A stretch of 64,000 nucleotides of DNA from positions 9,689,629-9,753,628 of the forward strand of contig CM067526.1 of NCBI GenBank assembly GCA_034509925.1. The letters run 5' to 3'. The position numbers were made by a program, and so were the translations under genes. Numbering within the stretch: position 1 is the stretch's first letter; every line of letters begins with the position of its first letter. This DNA is from Hirudinaria manillensis. Its lineage: Eukaryota; Annelida; Clitellata; Hirudinida; Hirudinidae. The notes under the pieces were generated by a model that saw only the letters and a list, made by a program, of their open reading frames with translations, did no database searches and was not told the origin of the DNA. Shown piece by piece: positions 48,589 through 61,195 of this stretch.

Positions 48589-48732
48589 GTTATGTTTTCG
48601 AATCGCGACGTATCGTCCAAGCGATTGCTAGTCTAGTTGTTTTGCGTCCCAAAAGACTATGAATCTACGTCAAATTATATTAATAATAATAAATCATATT
48701 ATTATGTAATATAATTATGCGATTATATTACA
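48588..48732 (-). repeat. 5' LTR of the miniature element (minus-strand orientation)
   Basis: 145 bp, TG...CA termini. The outer blocks match the 3' LTR closely, but it has its own middle segment (GACTATGAATCTACGTCAAA and an AAT run) in place of the GC-rich one. The compact LTR has no room for long U3 or U5 signals. Confidence 0.88.
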
Positions 48733-48737
48733 ATGTC

Positions 48738-49949
48738 GATTTAGAATGCGGCCACATCATACATATCTCTGTAAAATATACACTTATATTATAACTTATA
48801 TTAATCTAAATATCAAATAATGAAATAGCATTTGATTCAAGTTGCTCGTTTTAACGTGAAGGTTGGGTTGCAAGATTGCAATTAATTGTTATTTTTTGTA
48901 CAATTGTTAATTCTTAAAAAGAACAACACCTTTGATCACTTTTTTGTTTATACTATTTAATACTATTAAATGCTATACTATTTATGCTATTTGAAGACAT
49001 GAATAATGGATTCATGAATATGCATTTCTTCTCTCGTAAAGTCGAATTGCCAGCCTTGTTATGGGAATATTCATTATACAAACCCAGCCTTATGACACGC
49101 ACTGTAGAAGTGTTAGGTGATAGATTTTGTGACCAATTTTTAAACAAAAAGCATGGGGTTTTTTAGGATAAAAGTAGAAATTCCGAGAAATAAAAATAAT
49201 CTTGTAATTATAATTTCATAAATAATTTTTGAAGTTATAATATTATACTGTCATGATATTCAGTATTAAAATTATTATTATTATTATTTCTATTTTATAA
49301 ATTAAAAAAGTCATTTCAGAAACGTCTTCAAATTTTCTTAGAAAATATTTTGATTTTTTTTCCAATTTAATCTCGGATTTCTTTCACATTTCTTTTTATT
49401 TTACAGATTTGTTGAATGTTTTAAAATTAATTTAAATTTAAAATTTATACCTTTTAATTGCATTTTCTGACGATATTTAATAATATTAATTGACCAGAAT
49501 TGCTGGTAAATGATAATTCTTCGATTTAAATTAAGAAATAATTTTTAAGAGAGAAGAAACGAAATTAGCAAAATCTTTGTTTATATTTTTCATGCGACAT
49601 GTCTCTGACACCGCAGAAATTTACATTTTCTTAGTTTTTGTTCGAAAAGATTTGAAAACTTTCACGAGGAAAATTCTTTTCTCCTCCGCTACAATCCATC
49701 AATCCTGGTTAAAGAACACGACTCTTTAAAGCGGGTTTTTTTTTAGATCAATCTAGAGTTAATTTATCCCGTGAAATGTCATAAAAGTTAAATAAAAATA
49801 TTCGAATAAATTGAAATATTAAAAAAATATTTGATAAATAATTCAAATTAATTTTTAAGCAATGATCTTTAAATTTAACCGTATGAAACTATTTTGAAAC
49901 AAATGATATTTGGTGCCAGTGAGTGTCTGGAAGGTGAGAAGCCTTAAAT
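48738..49949. other. AT-rich spacer
   Basis: No repeats beyond short ATT runs. The opposing 60-codon frames at 48953-49166 are shadows of each other. Confidence 0.5.
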
Positions 49950-50085
49950 TTATATAACTTAATTCATCAGTAATGAATCTTAATCATTTAATTAATTTAC
50001 ACTTTATTCATCAGTAATGATTCTTAATGGCTTAATTAATTTATACTTTCATTGATCAGTAACTGACACTTAATTTGTACGCAGT
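49950..50085. repeat. ~58-bp tandem repeat, 2-3 diverged copies
   Basis: The module ATTCATCAGTAATGA(A/T)TCTTAAT...TTAATTAATTTA(C/T)ACTTT occurs at about 49960 and 50010, with a third partial copy (GATCAGTAACTGACACTTAAT) near 50055. Confidence 0.7.
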
Positions 50086-50169
50086 CAAAGTCAAGAATGA
50101 AGTAAAAACAAATCGAAGAAATATCCCCAAAATGTTGTCAGTTTGGTCGAATAGATTGCAATCCAACAG

Positions 50170-50292
50170 ACTGCAGTTAAAATCTGTCTTTACATGTCGC
50201 GTTCGCAACCCAGCTTACATCGCCGCAAAGCTATGTATATATGGCGCTATATAAATTCATTTATCATAATCATAATCATCATAATCATATCT
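50170..50292 (+). repeat. SINE/LINE 3' tail, copy 1
   Basis: Contains GGCGCTATATAAAT (50243-50256), a 3' motif shared by many SINEs and CR1/L2-type LINEs as I recall them. A short ATAATC-type tandem tail follows (50263-50288). The upstream GC-richer part (TTCGCAACCCAGC...) may belong to the same element. The 5' end cannot be placed. Confidence 0.5.
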
Positions 50293-50929
50293 AATCTTGA
50301 TGAATCCATTTTTGACGCTGTTTAAAGCCAGCGTAGACTTTGTTCCTTCTTCATCAAAACAACATGTCCAAAGTTCAAGCTTCTAAAAAAAAATTGGTGA
50401 AGATTTCTAAATAACCCACAAAAAATGTTATATAAAAACTAGTAACATGCAAAAGCAGCAATTATTTGATGTTACAGCAGAAAACAAAATGAATGTGCCG
50501 TGTTAGACCAACTATTTATTATTTATGGATTTGTCTTTGTTGTACAAGTTGTACGTGTTATTGTTATATATTATTATGCATTATACCTTTTGAGTTCTAA
50601 CTCATGACGTGCAGGAAGCAATCAAAAATGAGAATCAAAAGCGGGAAAAAAGAAGAAAAATTATTTCCGTGAAGGCAAAAACAGGTGTCGATGAGCAGGA
50701 AGCACCGCTGACAGGACAGAGGATGCCATTGTCTTTAAACTCTGAAGTGGTCCTTCAATTAATATATGTTTAGTTTATAAGGTTTAATACATTAATAATA
50801 ACAACAACAATAATATTAATAATAATAATAATAATAATAATACATTTAGTTTTATGAAATAGATACCACAAAATGAAATACATCATAATGTATTTGAATA
50901 ATACCGAAAATATGACTTGTGCCTCACAC

Positions 50930-51075
50930 TCCACTTTTGTGTCCCATTCGTTCCAAGATTAACAAGGATGGTTGTTTCCTGCAAAAGCATCTTTTATGTG
51001 TCATGGTTGGCAATTCAACCTGCAACGCCAGGGAGCGTCCTTGGAAAAAAGGCGCTATATAAATGGTCTAGCGAT
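50930..51075 (+). repeat. SINE/LINE 3' tail, copy 2
   Basis: A second GGCGCTATATAAAT (51051-51064) at the end of a less AT-rich stretch, ~800 bp from the first and in the same orientation. It has no tandem tail. The 70-codon frame at 50917-51129 crosses it and is probably not a gene. Confidence 0.5.
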
Positions 51076-53690
51076 TACAGTGTCTTTGCATTTTTCAAGA
51101 CACTCAAAAGATTAAGCTCAAGAGGTTAACTCGAAACATACAGAGACAAAATCTGCCAAAATGAAACCTTCATCGTTTCTTGACTTTTTAGTTGATCCTT
51201 CGATCATCTTTCATCATCATTTTACATCATTGCCAAGCGAATTTACTGCTTTTTTAGCTGATCACTTCAGGCAGAATGGTGAACGTTGAAGCGTAAAAAT
51301 TTTAGTTAATACTTAATTAGAAATAAACATAAATAATGATAAATTCCACAATGTGACGATACGATGATGTAATGATGTGATCGTGTGACGGTGTGCTCAT
51401 GGTTTAGGAGACTTAATGACATCGTGACCAGCCATTCCTTCCGTTACCATGACAACGTGATGACGCGTGACAGACGGAGACAGATACTCAGGGTTGAAGC
51501 GGCAAAATGCTGATCCAAATTTATTTATGACCAACTGAATTCCTGGTCTGAAATTGGTTTCTTTTTTATGTTAAAATTTATTAGTAATTTTATAAAGATA
51601 ACGACCCTTAAAATCATTATAAAACCATTTTGAAATATCGCTTCGAAATTATGGCCACTTTAAAACTTTGAGAGCCTTTCTTTGAATTTCAATTTCCTTC
51701 CAAAGATTTCAATTAAAATTTCAAACGACTTAAAGTTTAAAGCAAAGAGCTTTTAAATTCTATATTTTTGAATTTTCAGAAATTAAAATTCATCAATTTT
51801 CTTAAAAATAAATAAAAAAACAAAACATTCGTAAACATTCGATGGTTGTTTTCCAATGATTGGTCTTCAATCAATTCTTCGATTGACAAACACCAACATT
51901 TGCATCCACGTGCGTTGAGTTCAACCAACAAGGAAATGGATTTTTCAGAAGTAAACTTTCTATTCTTAAGTTTTTAAATGTAATTTTTATTCCAATTTCT
52001 TGAGCATGGTTTGTGTTTCAAACTGCAGTATTTTAATTGCTGGGTTTCGGATTTGCATACATTTGCCAAAACAATTGCATCCTACATAATATTATGTATT
52101 ATGTTGATTTAAATACTTAAAAATTTATTTCTCAAACATTTCCGAAAATTAAAAAAAAAATGATTTTGAAATATTTTAATAAGGAAACTTTAAGAAAAAA
52201 AGTTTAATTTTAAATAATTAAAAGGAAGCCATAAAAATTTATTGGATTTTTTTGAAAATACAATTTCATTTCGCAGTTTTTAAGAATAAAATATTTGAAA
52301 TTAAATATAATAAATTGAATACATTTAAATGTTGAAATTATTTTGTTTGTAATTCGACAAAATTAGATTGCAACATTACTTGGACCGAAACATTAATGAA
52401 GATAATTTCAAATTCAACAACAATTATCACATTATTCCAAAACATTTTTATTAATTATTTTAAATATGGTCACAATTATCGCAATAAATATTATATTTTA
52501 ATTCATAATTTGAATTTATATTTATAATTTTCAATTGTAATTACACAACTCTCTCTTCCACTCCTTCATCCAACTGAAACCTCGAGATATACAAAATGTA
52601 CATGAAAGATGAAGTGATGAGTCATTGCATGTTTTTCAAATTTTTAGAAAAAAAATTTTTTTTTTAAATTTCCGAAAATTAAAATTTTTTGACAAAATAT
52701 TTTTTTGCTCCAAATTCAATATTTCTTTTAATTTCCGACTTTGCATCGCATTTTCCAACATGGCAACCGTTTCTTGCCCAACAACTTCCGTTTATCAAAA
52801 TTTTCTGTTAATAAATATTAATTAAATTTAAATTATTAAATTATATTGTAAATACAGCGATTAATAATAATATTAATTATTATTTTTATTGATTGATTTT
52901 TGGAACATCATTTATTATTAATTTTTAATTATTTAATGTATTATTATTATTATCAGCTTAAATTTTTATTATATGCTGAAAATTAATCTCAAATTTATTG
53001 TTATTTTGACATCTAACCAGTGGAAAGGACCCGAAATAAACATCTTTATTGCTAATATCTCCATTATTAAATAACACGAAATGTTCCAATATTAAACATC
53101 TAATTTATCTCTTAAGCTATTTTAATTAAAAAACATAATTATCAGCAGCAATAAATCAATATGACGGTGACAACGACGACGATGATGGTGATGATAATGA
53201 TATGGTGTTGATAATGCATAAATGCGTGATTGATGTTAAGCTGAAGCATAGAAATGATTATCCTTAACAACCAGATGTGATGATAACAGCTTTTGTTATG
53301 TTTTGTGATAACATTAATTACATGGCGATATGTACGATGTAATGTTATAGCATGCGTTACATGTCGTCATAACAACATCTGTTGCATGTTGTAACAACAT
53401 TTCCTGAATCCAAGATGAATTGCAGTCGAAGTCCAACGAAATATTTTTTATTGTTTTTTTTTTTTAAATTTATCGACTAAAAAGTAAACTAATTAAAAAT
53501 GACAACGTTGCTATTCCAAAAATATTTATTACTTAACATCGTAATTACGGAATAATAATTAAAAAGGGAGTACTATAACAATCGCGTTTCTAATAATTAT
53601 TCACAGCGAAGGAATTGCACAGCTGAGCAATTTTTGAAGAAGCATCATTAAGCCCCTTTCAGGCTATATTTCAAGGAATCAATGAGGAAG
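51076..53690. other. AT-rich spacer
   Basis: A GATGTGATCGTGTGACGG-like patch at 51345-51500 contains GTTACCATGACAAC. The rest is AT-rich with no gene seen. Confidence 0.5.
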
Positions 53691-53990
53691 AGGCATGATT
53701 TGGATGAATGCATGCACGGTTTCCATGCGTGGATGAATGGTTCGGGTGCACGGATGTATGGGTGTACGATTGTATGGTGTACAGGTGCATGACTTGGATG
53801 CACGGATGCACGGTTTCCATGCGTGGATGAACAGTATGAATGTATGGATATGGGGATGCATTGATATGAATGTACGAGTGTATATTGTACAGGTATATGG
53901 ATTCATGATTTGAAAGCATGAATTCTTGAAAGCATGATTTGGATGCATGAATTCATGAAAGCATGATTTGGATGCCTGGATGACATGGTT
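53691..53990. repeat. GGATGCA-based minisatellite with ~100-bp higher-order unit
   Basis: Variants of GGATGCATG and GGATGTATG throughout. The block GCACGGTTTCCATGCGTGGA occurs at about 53713 and 53809, and TGTACAGGTGCATG/TGTACAGGTATATG follow in each. The HPNHASS/YIHT-type minus frames are repeat translations. Confidence 0.8.
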
Positions 53991-54304
53991 CAGCGAAAGA
54001 TGGCGCCCCCACTTTTTGAGACATCGATCGTGAAGAACTTCGAACGTCTGCAGATGTTTGCATTTCAACGATGAATTTTTGGAATGTGGAATTAATAGAA
54101 ATTAATCATTTAATTCAATTAATAATTCATTTTTTTCCTGTAGAGAACAACTTCAAATGTATTTAACAAACATTATTGGCAGTATATTAATATCAATAAG
54201 TTAATAATATAATTAATAACATTATTATTATTATTATTAAAATAAATAAATCATGAAAGATTATGATGTGAAGACATTGTGCCTTCGACTGTGACATTGG
54301 ACAA

Positions 54305-54600
54305 CTCTTGTTGCTAAGCACTGTCATGCTCGCTTCCCGCATGAGTGGACTTCTAATCAACTGCTGAGTTCGTTGAACCAGAAACTAGAAGTCTGCGGGT
54401 TCAATTCCCGGCGTCGGACAAACAAATGGTGTTAAGTTTCCTACTACAACTGGGTCAAGTCGTGCCAACTTGAGCCAATGTCTGAGTCCCTCGAGGTTAT
54501 TAATGAGGTCGTCCGGGTCGGGTTAGGTCGGGTCAGCTCCGGTGTCGAATTAATGTTAAAATTAAGTCGCAAGAGTTGAAAATGGATTTTCAGAAGCCCT
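54305..54600 (+). repeat. tRNA-derived SINE (tRNA-Arg(TCT)-like head)
   Basis: A Pol III B box GGTTCAATTCC (54398-54408) lies in a T arm with a perfect CGGG/CCCG stem. A D-like stem GCTC/GAGT (54328-54346) and an anticodon stem GACTT/AAGTC enclose TCTAAT, as in tRNA-Arg(TCT). The anticodon loop is expanded by about 28 bases, and the acceptor ends do not pair, so it is not a functional tRNA gene. Downstream is an unrelated body with a GTCGGGTTAGGTCGGGTC section, as in SINEs. The 3' end is uncertain. Confidence 0.6.
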
Positions 54601-57465
54601 TGGAGTTGAAGGGTAGACTTTTGCGGAAGATTTGTGTACGAGATTGTGCCTTAGAGCAGAGGAAACACACAGATCATAAATATGGCTTCATCGAGGCAAG
54701 TCCAAGAAGCTCTTAAGACAAATATTTTTCATTAGCACAATTCTCCTACAATTCACCTGCAATTCACGGCTTTATGAAGCGCTTCTATTGCAATCGTTAA
54801 CTTTTTTCGAAACTCCATTTTAAGACATTACTTAGGTCTCACTAAAATAGGAAAATCTGAAAACAAGGTCTTAAATTCAATTCTTTTGTGAACTATTGCG
54901 GAGAGCGCACGTGGTGAGAAATCATTTCTGAGATTAAAAAGCAAATATTTATAAAAAAAAAACATTTCATTCCATAAATCCATCAGCTTGAGGCCAACCG
55001 ATCGAGAGTAAATATTTAAACATTAAAAGAGTATCCTTTAAAAGCAGAGCCATTACTCCATGGGTCTTGTTATTAAATTCAATCCAATCTGTCTCCAAGT
55101 TCCGCATAAATTTCTTCAGGCAGACGAAAGAATGCAACTTCGTGTCATCCGTTGCTAACCATGGAGTCTTGTGATCTCCATGAATCGAATGTTTTGCTAA
55201 ACATTTGTTTTAATAAATACATTTATAATAAAGTGGAATGTAAAGATATTCATAAATGTATTTATTTATTCATTTATTTTATAATTATTTTAAATATGTA
55301 TTTGTTTATTTTTTTTTAACTTTGAAGTTTTCCTCAATGAAAGTCACAAGATGATCAAAACGTCTTGCGAATTGTGATGAATCTTTCAGATCTTCAGAGG
55401 TTTAACTAACATTTGGTTGAAACGCGATTGATATCTGATTGACATTTAGTTGATACGTGATTGATGCTCGGTCGATAAGATCGCTTTCATGATTCTATTT
55501 CCTATAAGGCAGAAAGACCTTCATGGAAGTATTTCATTTGTCACAATTAATACTAGGAAACATTCGTAGGACCACTGTGGCGTGTTTCATGCTCTCCACT
55601 TAGTCGAACAAATGACTTTCCTCCACTCGGCTGTGTCAAGCCAAACCCTTTATCTCCGTTTTCCTTGAAACTGCTCAGTAGAAAACCCGTTTAGGTCTTT
55701 ATTTTCTTAATCAAAAAGATTTTTTCACTCATCGTGGGGCATAAAACCATCGAGTATTTAGCGTTAATTGTTGAATAATGCTGTTTACAGCCTAATTCTG
55801 GCTCTCATTTCAGCTTTCATTGTTCCCAACGACTGCTGAACGAATTCACATAAGCCCCTTCCTCTTTTTTTTCATTTCTTTTCACAAATTGATTTTATTT
55901 TTTAGCAAAACCTCGAAACATTCGAACAGAAAAGGTTGTTCCAAAACATTCCTGATGGTTCGCTCCTTTTGCTTCTAGGAAATTATTCAAATTGGACAGT
56001 CCAAAGAAGTTGAACTAGAATCATTTAAATAATCATTTTAAAAAGTCGGAATATTTTTCTTTAAATCCGAAAAAATAATTTTCTTAAATCTGTAAATCTC
56101 GTTATGACGAAGCATAAAAACCTTGTAAAAGGAACATCGCAAGTTTCAGCACTTAACTGGAAGTTGCCGGAACTAAAATTCTGGCACAGGTGCGTGCCTC
56201 TGGAAAGTGCCGAATAAATGATGGAATGCTTATAAAGCATGTGGTGCAGTATAAAAAAAACAAAAGTCTTTAAAATTCTTTTTTTTTTTTTAAATAACCT
56301 TTCAATGGAAAAAGTAATGGAAAATCTATCCAGATCGAAACTTTGTCAACTTTTAAAGTAGTTGAAAGAAATTTGCCGACCCTACTTACGTGCAAAAAAT
56401 CGATCACGTGGTTACGTTGCGAATCTGCTAGTCGGTTTAATATTAATAACATTAAATTGCCTTATTATGCCGTTTAATTAATTATATCTGCATTTATACT
56501 GGCGTAGTTGTTTATCGAGAATTTAAAAAAAAAAATTGTATTATTCAGAATTTCGGTGAATTAACAAAGCGAATAATGAATGCCGTGAGCCATAGAAATG
56601 CCAATTAGCATTGCTTTTACGTCTACTATTATTGTGGCTGTTATTATTATTGTTTGTTTTAAAATATTTAAAAAGGAGCAGCTTTGTTCATAAAATCTGT
56701 ACCTGGCATATTGAAGCGCTAAAGTACAGAACCATATAGCACCGATGGACACAGCCGAAGACTGAATGTGTCTCTCAATATTTGACCGTTGCATCCGTCC
56801 AGTGCGTCCCAAGACAGACTGAAGGTGAAGAAAAATAAGCGAATGAATTCTTAAGCATTTTTAAACATTTCCTGTTAAAACTGCTTATAAATAAACATTG
56901 TTCAGCTGTTCAGAATTCAGCGTTCGGAATTTAATGTTTGTTTTTGGAAGCTGAAAAACTTCATTCGGAAAAAGTGAGTCTTAAATTTATGAACGATGTT
57001 TCAACAAGTTTATCCAAATGTCGACGGTTTCTTACAAAACTTGTGGTTAGTTAGCAATCGTCATTACGTAATAAGATATGATTTAAATGGATTAAAAAAT
57101 ATATTTCATATTTATCTATGAATACAAACATAAATATTTATTAAGTATTTTTCGAGTAAATATTTGATTTAATTGTAAAATTTTCGTGGAATTGGAGTAT
57201 AAATTTGAAAAGTGAATCTAAACGAAGCATTGAAATAGGCGTACATCCAAGTTGAAAAATGTTCGCTGCAAACCACTTAAGAAATTAAGCAAGTTAAATC
57301 ATAAATAATTAGTTTATAATATTTAGAGTTTATAACTTTATAGTTATTAATATACATTATTCTTATATACTTAAGCAATCTATTACTTCTACTTAAATTG
57401 GAATTCTTATTAATGATCAAAACGTTGTGCTCAAAATAACAGTGCCAATTATTACGTGCAATAAT
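54601..57465. other. AT-rich spacer
   Basis: No recognised gene or repeat array. The minus frames at 56270-56452 and 56561-56812 are unsupported. Confidence 0.5.
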
Positions 57466-57660
57466 AATATAATATAATATAATATAATATAATATAATAT
57501 AATATAATAATATAATATAATATAATATAATATAATATAATATAATATAATATAATATAATATAATATAATATAATATAATATAATATAATATAATATAA
57601 TATAATATAATATAATATAATATAATATAATATAATATAATATAATATAATATAATATAT
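57466..57660. repeat. (AATAT)n pentanucleotide array, ~39 units
   Basis: The same pentamer as at 13685-13855, with one phase slip near 57509 (AATAATAT). It creates three overlapping poly(ILYY) minus frames. Confidence 0.95.
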
Positions 57661-59704
57661 AACAATGCAGCGGTTGTATGTTGTATTGCAACAACATTGA
57701 ACCAAGAAACGATGACCAACAAATATATTTCCACTGCCATGGATTCTGTTGCATTAATTTCGCAAAACATTTTTCTTTGAGTATAAAGATTCAACGAGTG
57801 AGTTTAAAGATTTAAAATGCCAAAATCGTTTAAATCTAATAAGATTCGTTGAAACAAAATATTTAAATTAAAAACATTAAAAATAAATTCAAAAGAAATT
57901 CAAATATTTATTATCTGTTATTTCCTAATTGATATCTTAATAATGTTTATAATAATTGGTTAAAAATGTTCATTTGAAAATATTTTAATTATTTTTAAAT
58001 TCGATTAAAAATCTTAAACCCACTTTTTAAATTTCCAGGATTTCGAAAACGAAAATATTTTGAATTGCAAAGTATTAAAAAATATTGTTTGAGAAAAACT
58101 GTTGATTTTCTCGCGCGATTGACTGAGCATCTGAAAACAAATGCAAACATGTGATGATGATGATGATGATTGATCCTCTCAGAGGTGATATCATATCACG
58201 TGACAAAGTGGAAGATTTCGGATTTTTCCAGACCTGAAAGAAGCAAATCAAATGAAAGAAGGAAAAGATTGAAATGTTTTAAAAGGAATTATTTCCTTTT
58301 CTCCTATAATGACTACAAATTGAAAGCAGATCCAGAGGCAATTCTGATTTTAGCACAGGAAATTCCCGGACTTTCGCTTTGTTTTCGAGTGATTAAATGA
58401 TCGATTGTTCACTTTAAACAAATGTGAATTCTCCCTGAAAGTATTTGAAATCCTCAAAGGAGATTCTCTTTGGTTTTCATTTGTTGAATGCAAGACCTTT
58501 CCAAGTTAGTTTCCAAGTGTTAAGATATTTTTGGCTATAGTTCTATGGCAAGTATTTAACTAATGATAAACAGAATAATTTCAAATTAATTACCGTATTT
58601 AACCCGCACAAGTCCAAGACAGAATCCCTGCACAGCCCTTCTTGCATTCTGCGTCTCTAACGTCAAATTACCGGTTGTGGAATGCCGTAAATTGTCGCAT
58701 GCAGAAGACAGTGATTTGTATGTTTCTAGTTAAACATTTCATAGATACTGATAACATATAAAGATATTTTAAAATGCTTTGCTGGTATGTTCTCATAATC
58801 ACATCATGACATGACATATCTCGACATCCAATAATATAATACCATCATAAAATCACACATAATACGACGCTTAATAAGCAAAATGGACGTAAAGTGAGTA
58901 ACAAAAACTTTTTAATTTCACCATTAAATCATGCACAAGTGAAAGTAAATTGATGACTTGATTTCTGAATGATGATGTTAAATACTTTGAATAATAGGTA
59001 TTTAGTAATAGGTACTTTTCATAATATCAACAACTTAGCATAATTTCTATAACGCCATCTTTAATACGCACATAATGGCTAAATAATGTTCATTAGCATT
59101 AATTAAAATAAAACATACGCAAATATTTAGAATGTAATTTGTGTATTTTTATAAAATAATATTCATTAATATTTAACAAATGCAATATCAAATAAATATT
59201 TATTTTAAAACATTTACAGGAATAAAAATATGAAAATCGTATTAAAAATCGAAAACTCGTTGTGACTCCCCAGCGTTGTGGACATAAAATTGCCTCAGAT
59301 TTGATTCTGCAACAATCCATTATTCATATGGCTTTCCCTTAAATCCACACAAATTTATGGACAAGAAGAAATACATTTTAAAAATTAAATATAACAAATA
59401 TAATAAAATATAATAGAGAAATAAAATAGTAATATTTAATAAATATAATGAACGCATTTCATCATTAAAATATTTATTTATTTATGTATTTATTTATTTA
59501 TTTCATAAAATCTTTTTCCGAGAATTTTGTAAAATGGCTCTTCTGATGGATATTTTTAAATCCTGAATTTATGCGATGTTTTTCTTTCTGACATAAAAGT
59601 ATTTCTGGGCGTATTTCTTTCGAGTTGCTTCGTGGAGCATTTGGAGAATTGTGGCAACATGGTGATGACGACGACGGGTACATTGATAATGATAATGATG
59701 GAAG
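57661..59704. other. AT-rich spacer
   Basis: A short GAT run lies at 58154-58170 and a patch of normal composition at 58590-58700. No gene recognised. Confidence 0.5.
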
Positions 59705-59724
59705 CATTATTATTGTTATTATTA

Positions 59725-59800
<76 letters not shown>

Positions 59801-59805
59801 CATTA
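59705..59805. repeat. (ATT)n microsatellite
   Basis: About 33 triplets with GTT and ATC interruptions. Asn-, Ile- and Leu-rich frames on both strands are artefacts. Confidence 0.9.
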
Positions 59806-60578
59806 AATAATGACATAAATGATATTAATCTGATAATTATAAAAATGAATGTCAGAGCCATGGCAGCTTCCATTTATAGTAGGATTAAAATAACATTTGT
59901 TTAAAATAACAATTAATTTAAAACGAAATCTGAAATATTAACTGAACCAAATTTTACATGAAATCGTTAACTAAGAAAGACCAAATATTATTAATAAATG
60001 CATTTTTTAAAATTATTTACATGAAAATAAAATTTAATATGAAAATTTAAAGCAATAATTTGCAGGAAACTGATTGCTTTCCTGAAATTTGTAAGACTTT
60101 ATCGCCTCGAAAATTGATGGACCACGTGATTGCCAAAGATTTGTCTCCATGACAACGATTGATGCTGTGACAAAAATTGAGTTACTCCAATGAATATAAT
60201 CTGAAGTGTTAAATTAATAATAATAATAATAATAATAAATATTATTATAACGATAATTAATATATATTACATTAATTAATATATAGTAATAAAGGTAATA
60301 ATATTAATTTATAATTGACGATGATGATCGTAATGACATTGACAACGATGACGTTGATGAGGCTCGTTAGAAATGGGGATGAAGAACATCCATCATTTCA
60401 GCAGTCATGTCGTCCAGTTGACGTTACAAGGACCATGAAATTGATGGCAATCTTTCCTCACTGACCTCAGAATTTCAAATGCTCTTCGCTTCTGCCCTCG
60501 AGTAAAACTTTATCGATGTTTCAATTGAAAATTGTTTTTTTTTTTTATATTTTTACGTTTTCAATAATAATATTAAGT
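59806..60578. other. AT-rich spacer
   Basis: Includes GTCTCCATGACAAC (60143-60156) and a less AT-rich stretch at 60320-60500 without an open frame of note. Confidence 0.5.
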
Positions 60579-60704
60579 AGTTATATTATTATATTTAATA
60601 GTTATATTATTATATTTAATAGTTATATTATTATATTTAATAGTTATATTATTATATTTAATAGTTATATTATTATATTTAATAGTTATATTATTATATT
60701 TAAT
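60579..60704. repeat. 21-bp tandem repeat, six identical copies
   Basis: Six identical 21-bp units, each beginning AGTTATATTATTATATTTAA, with no substitutions. The period is a multiple of three, so it yields a (SYIIIFN)n frame (60516-60755) that is not a gene. Complete identity implies recent expansion. Confidence 0.95.
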
Positions 60705-61082
60705 AATATAAATATTAAATATAATAATAAAACAATTAAATATTATTATATTTAATAATATAACTACGACGACTACTAGTAATAATAATGGTTATAATTA
60801 TAGTTATTATTATAATAATATTCATAACGGTAGTAATAATATATATTACAGAGTGAATCTAGAATTGTTGATTGAAAGATCAACGGATTGATGTTCAAGT
60901 TTTAATAAAAACAATTCTCACACTGACAACTTTTTAAACTGAAAATGAATAAATTCTTAAAATCATTAAAATAAATTATTAACATATTTAAATATTAACA
61001 TTAATATGTCATTTAGCATTCGTTAGTGTTTGTTGTTTGTTTTAATTGGAGATAATTTGTTATTGGGTTGCACTTGAATATC
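60705..61082. other. AT-rich spacer
   Basis: Continues with AATATT-rich DNA. Part (60735-60760) is an inverse copy of the TATTATATTTAAT core of the adjacent repeat. Confidence 0.5.
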
Positions 61083-61195
61083 AATTCATTTATTAATTAA
61101 TTTACCAATTCATTTATTAATTCATTTACCAATTCATTTATCAATTCATTTATTAATTCATTTACCAATTTATTTATTAATTCATTCATTCATCA
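61083..61195. repeat. AATTCATTTA-based minisatellite, ~24-bp period
   Basis: Alternating CAATTCATTTATTAATTCAT and ACCAATTCATTT units, about 4.5 copies, ending in a CATTCATTCAT run. Confidence 0.8.

Larger units (their letters stand above)
47353..48732 (-). mobile_element. Miniature LTR retrotransposon (Ty3/mag-like deletion derivative) with 5-bp target duplication
   Basis: Two direct repeats (147 and 145 bp) that start TGTTATG and end ATTACA on the plus strand enclose 1088 bp. The 5-bp sequence ATGTC flanks both outer edges (47348-47352 and 48733-48737), as integrase makes. On the minus strand the 5' LTR is followed at once by TGGCGCAGTCG, which fits the complement of a serine-tRNA 3' end (CGACTGCGCCA); mag-type elements are known to use tRNA-Ser. 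A purine-rich GGGTGGGAGA precedes the 3' LTR. Only gag remnants and the end of pol remain; protease, RT, RNase H and most of integrase are gone. This makes it TRIM-like in size. Confidence 0.88.

Noticed and set aside
54305..54420. Functional tRNA-Arg(TCT) gene
   Set aside because: Acceptor stem does not pair, the anticodon loop is greatly expanded and the sequence runs on into an unrelated body, so a SINE is the better call.
57277..57794. Three overlapping ILYY-rich minus frames of 100-142 codons (and the similar one at 13678-13956)
   Set aside because: A pentamer array gives long frames in all phases when it lacks stops; no non-repeat protein sequence is attached.
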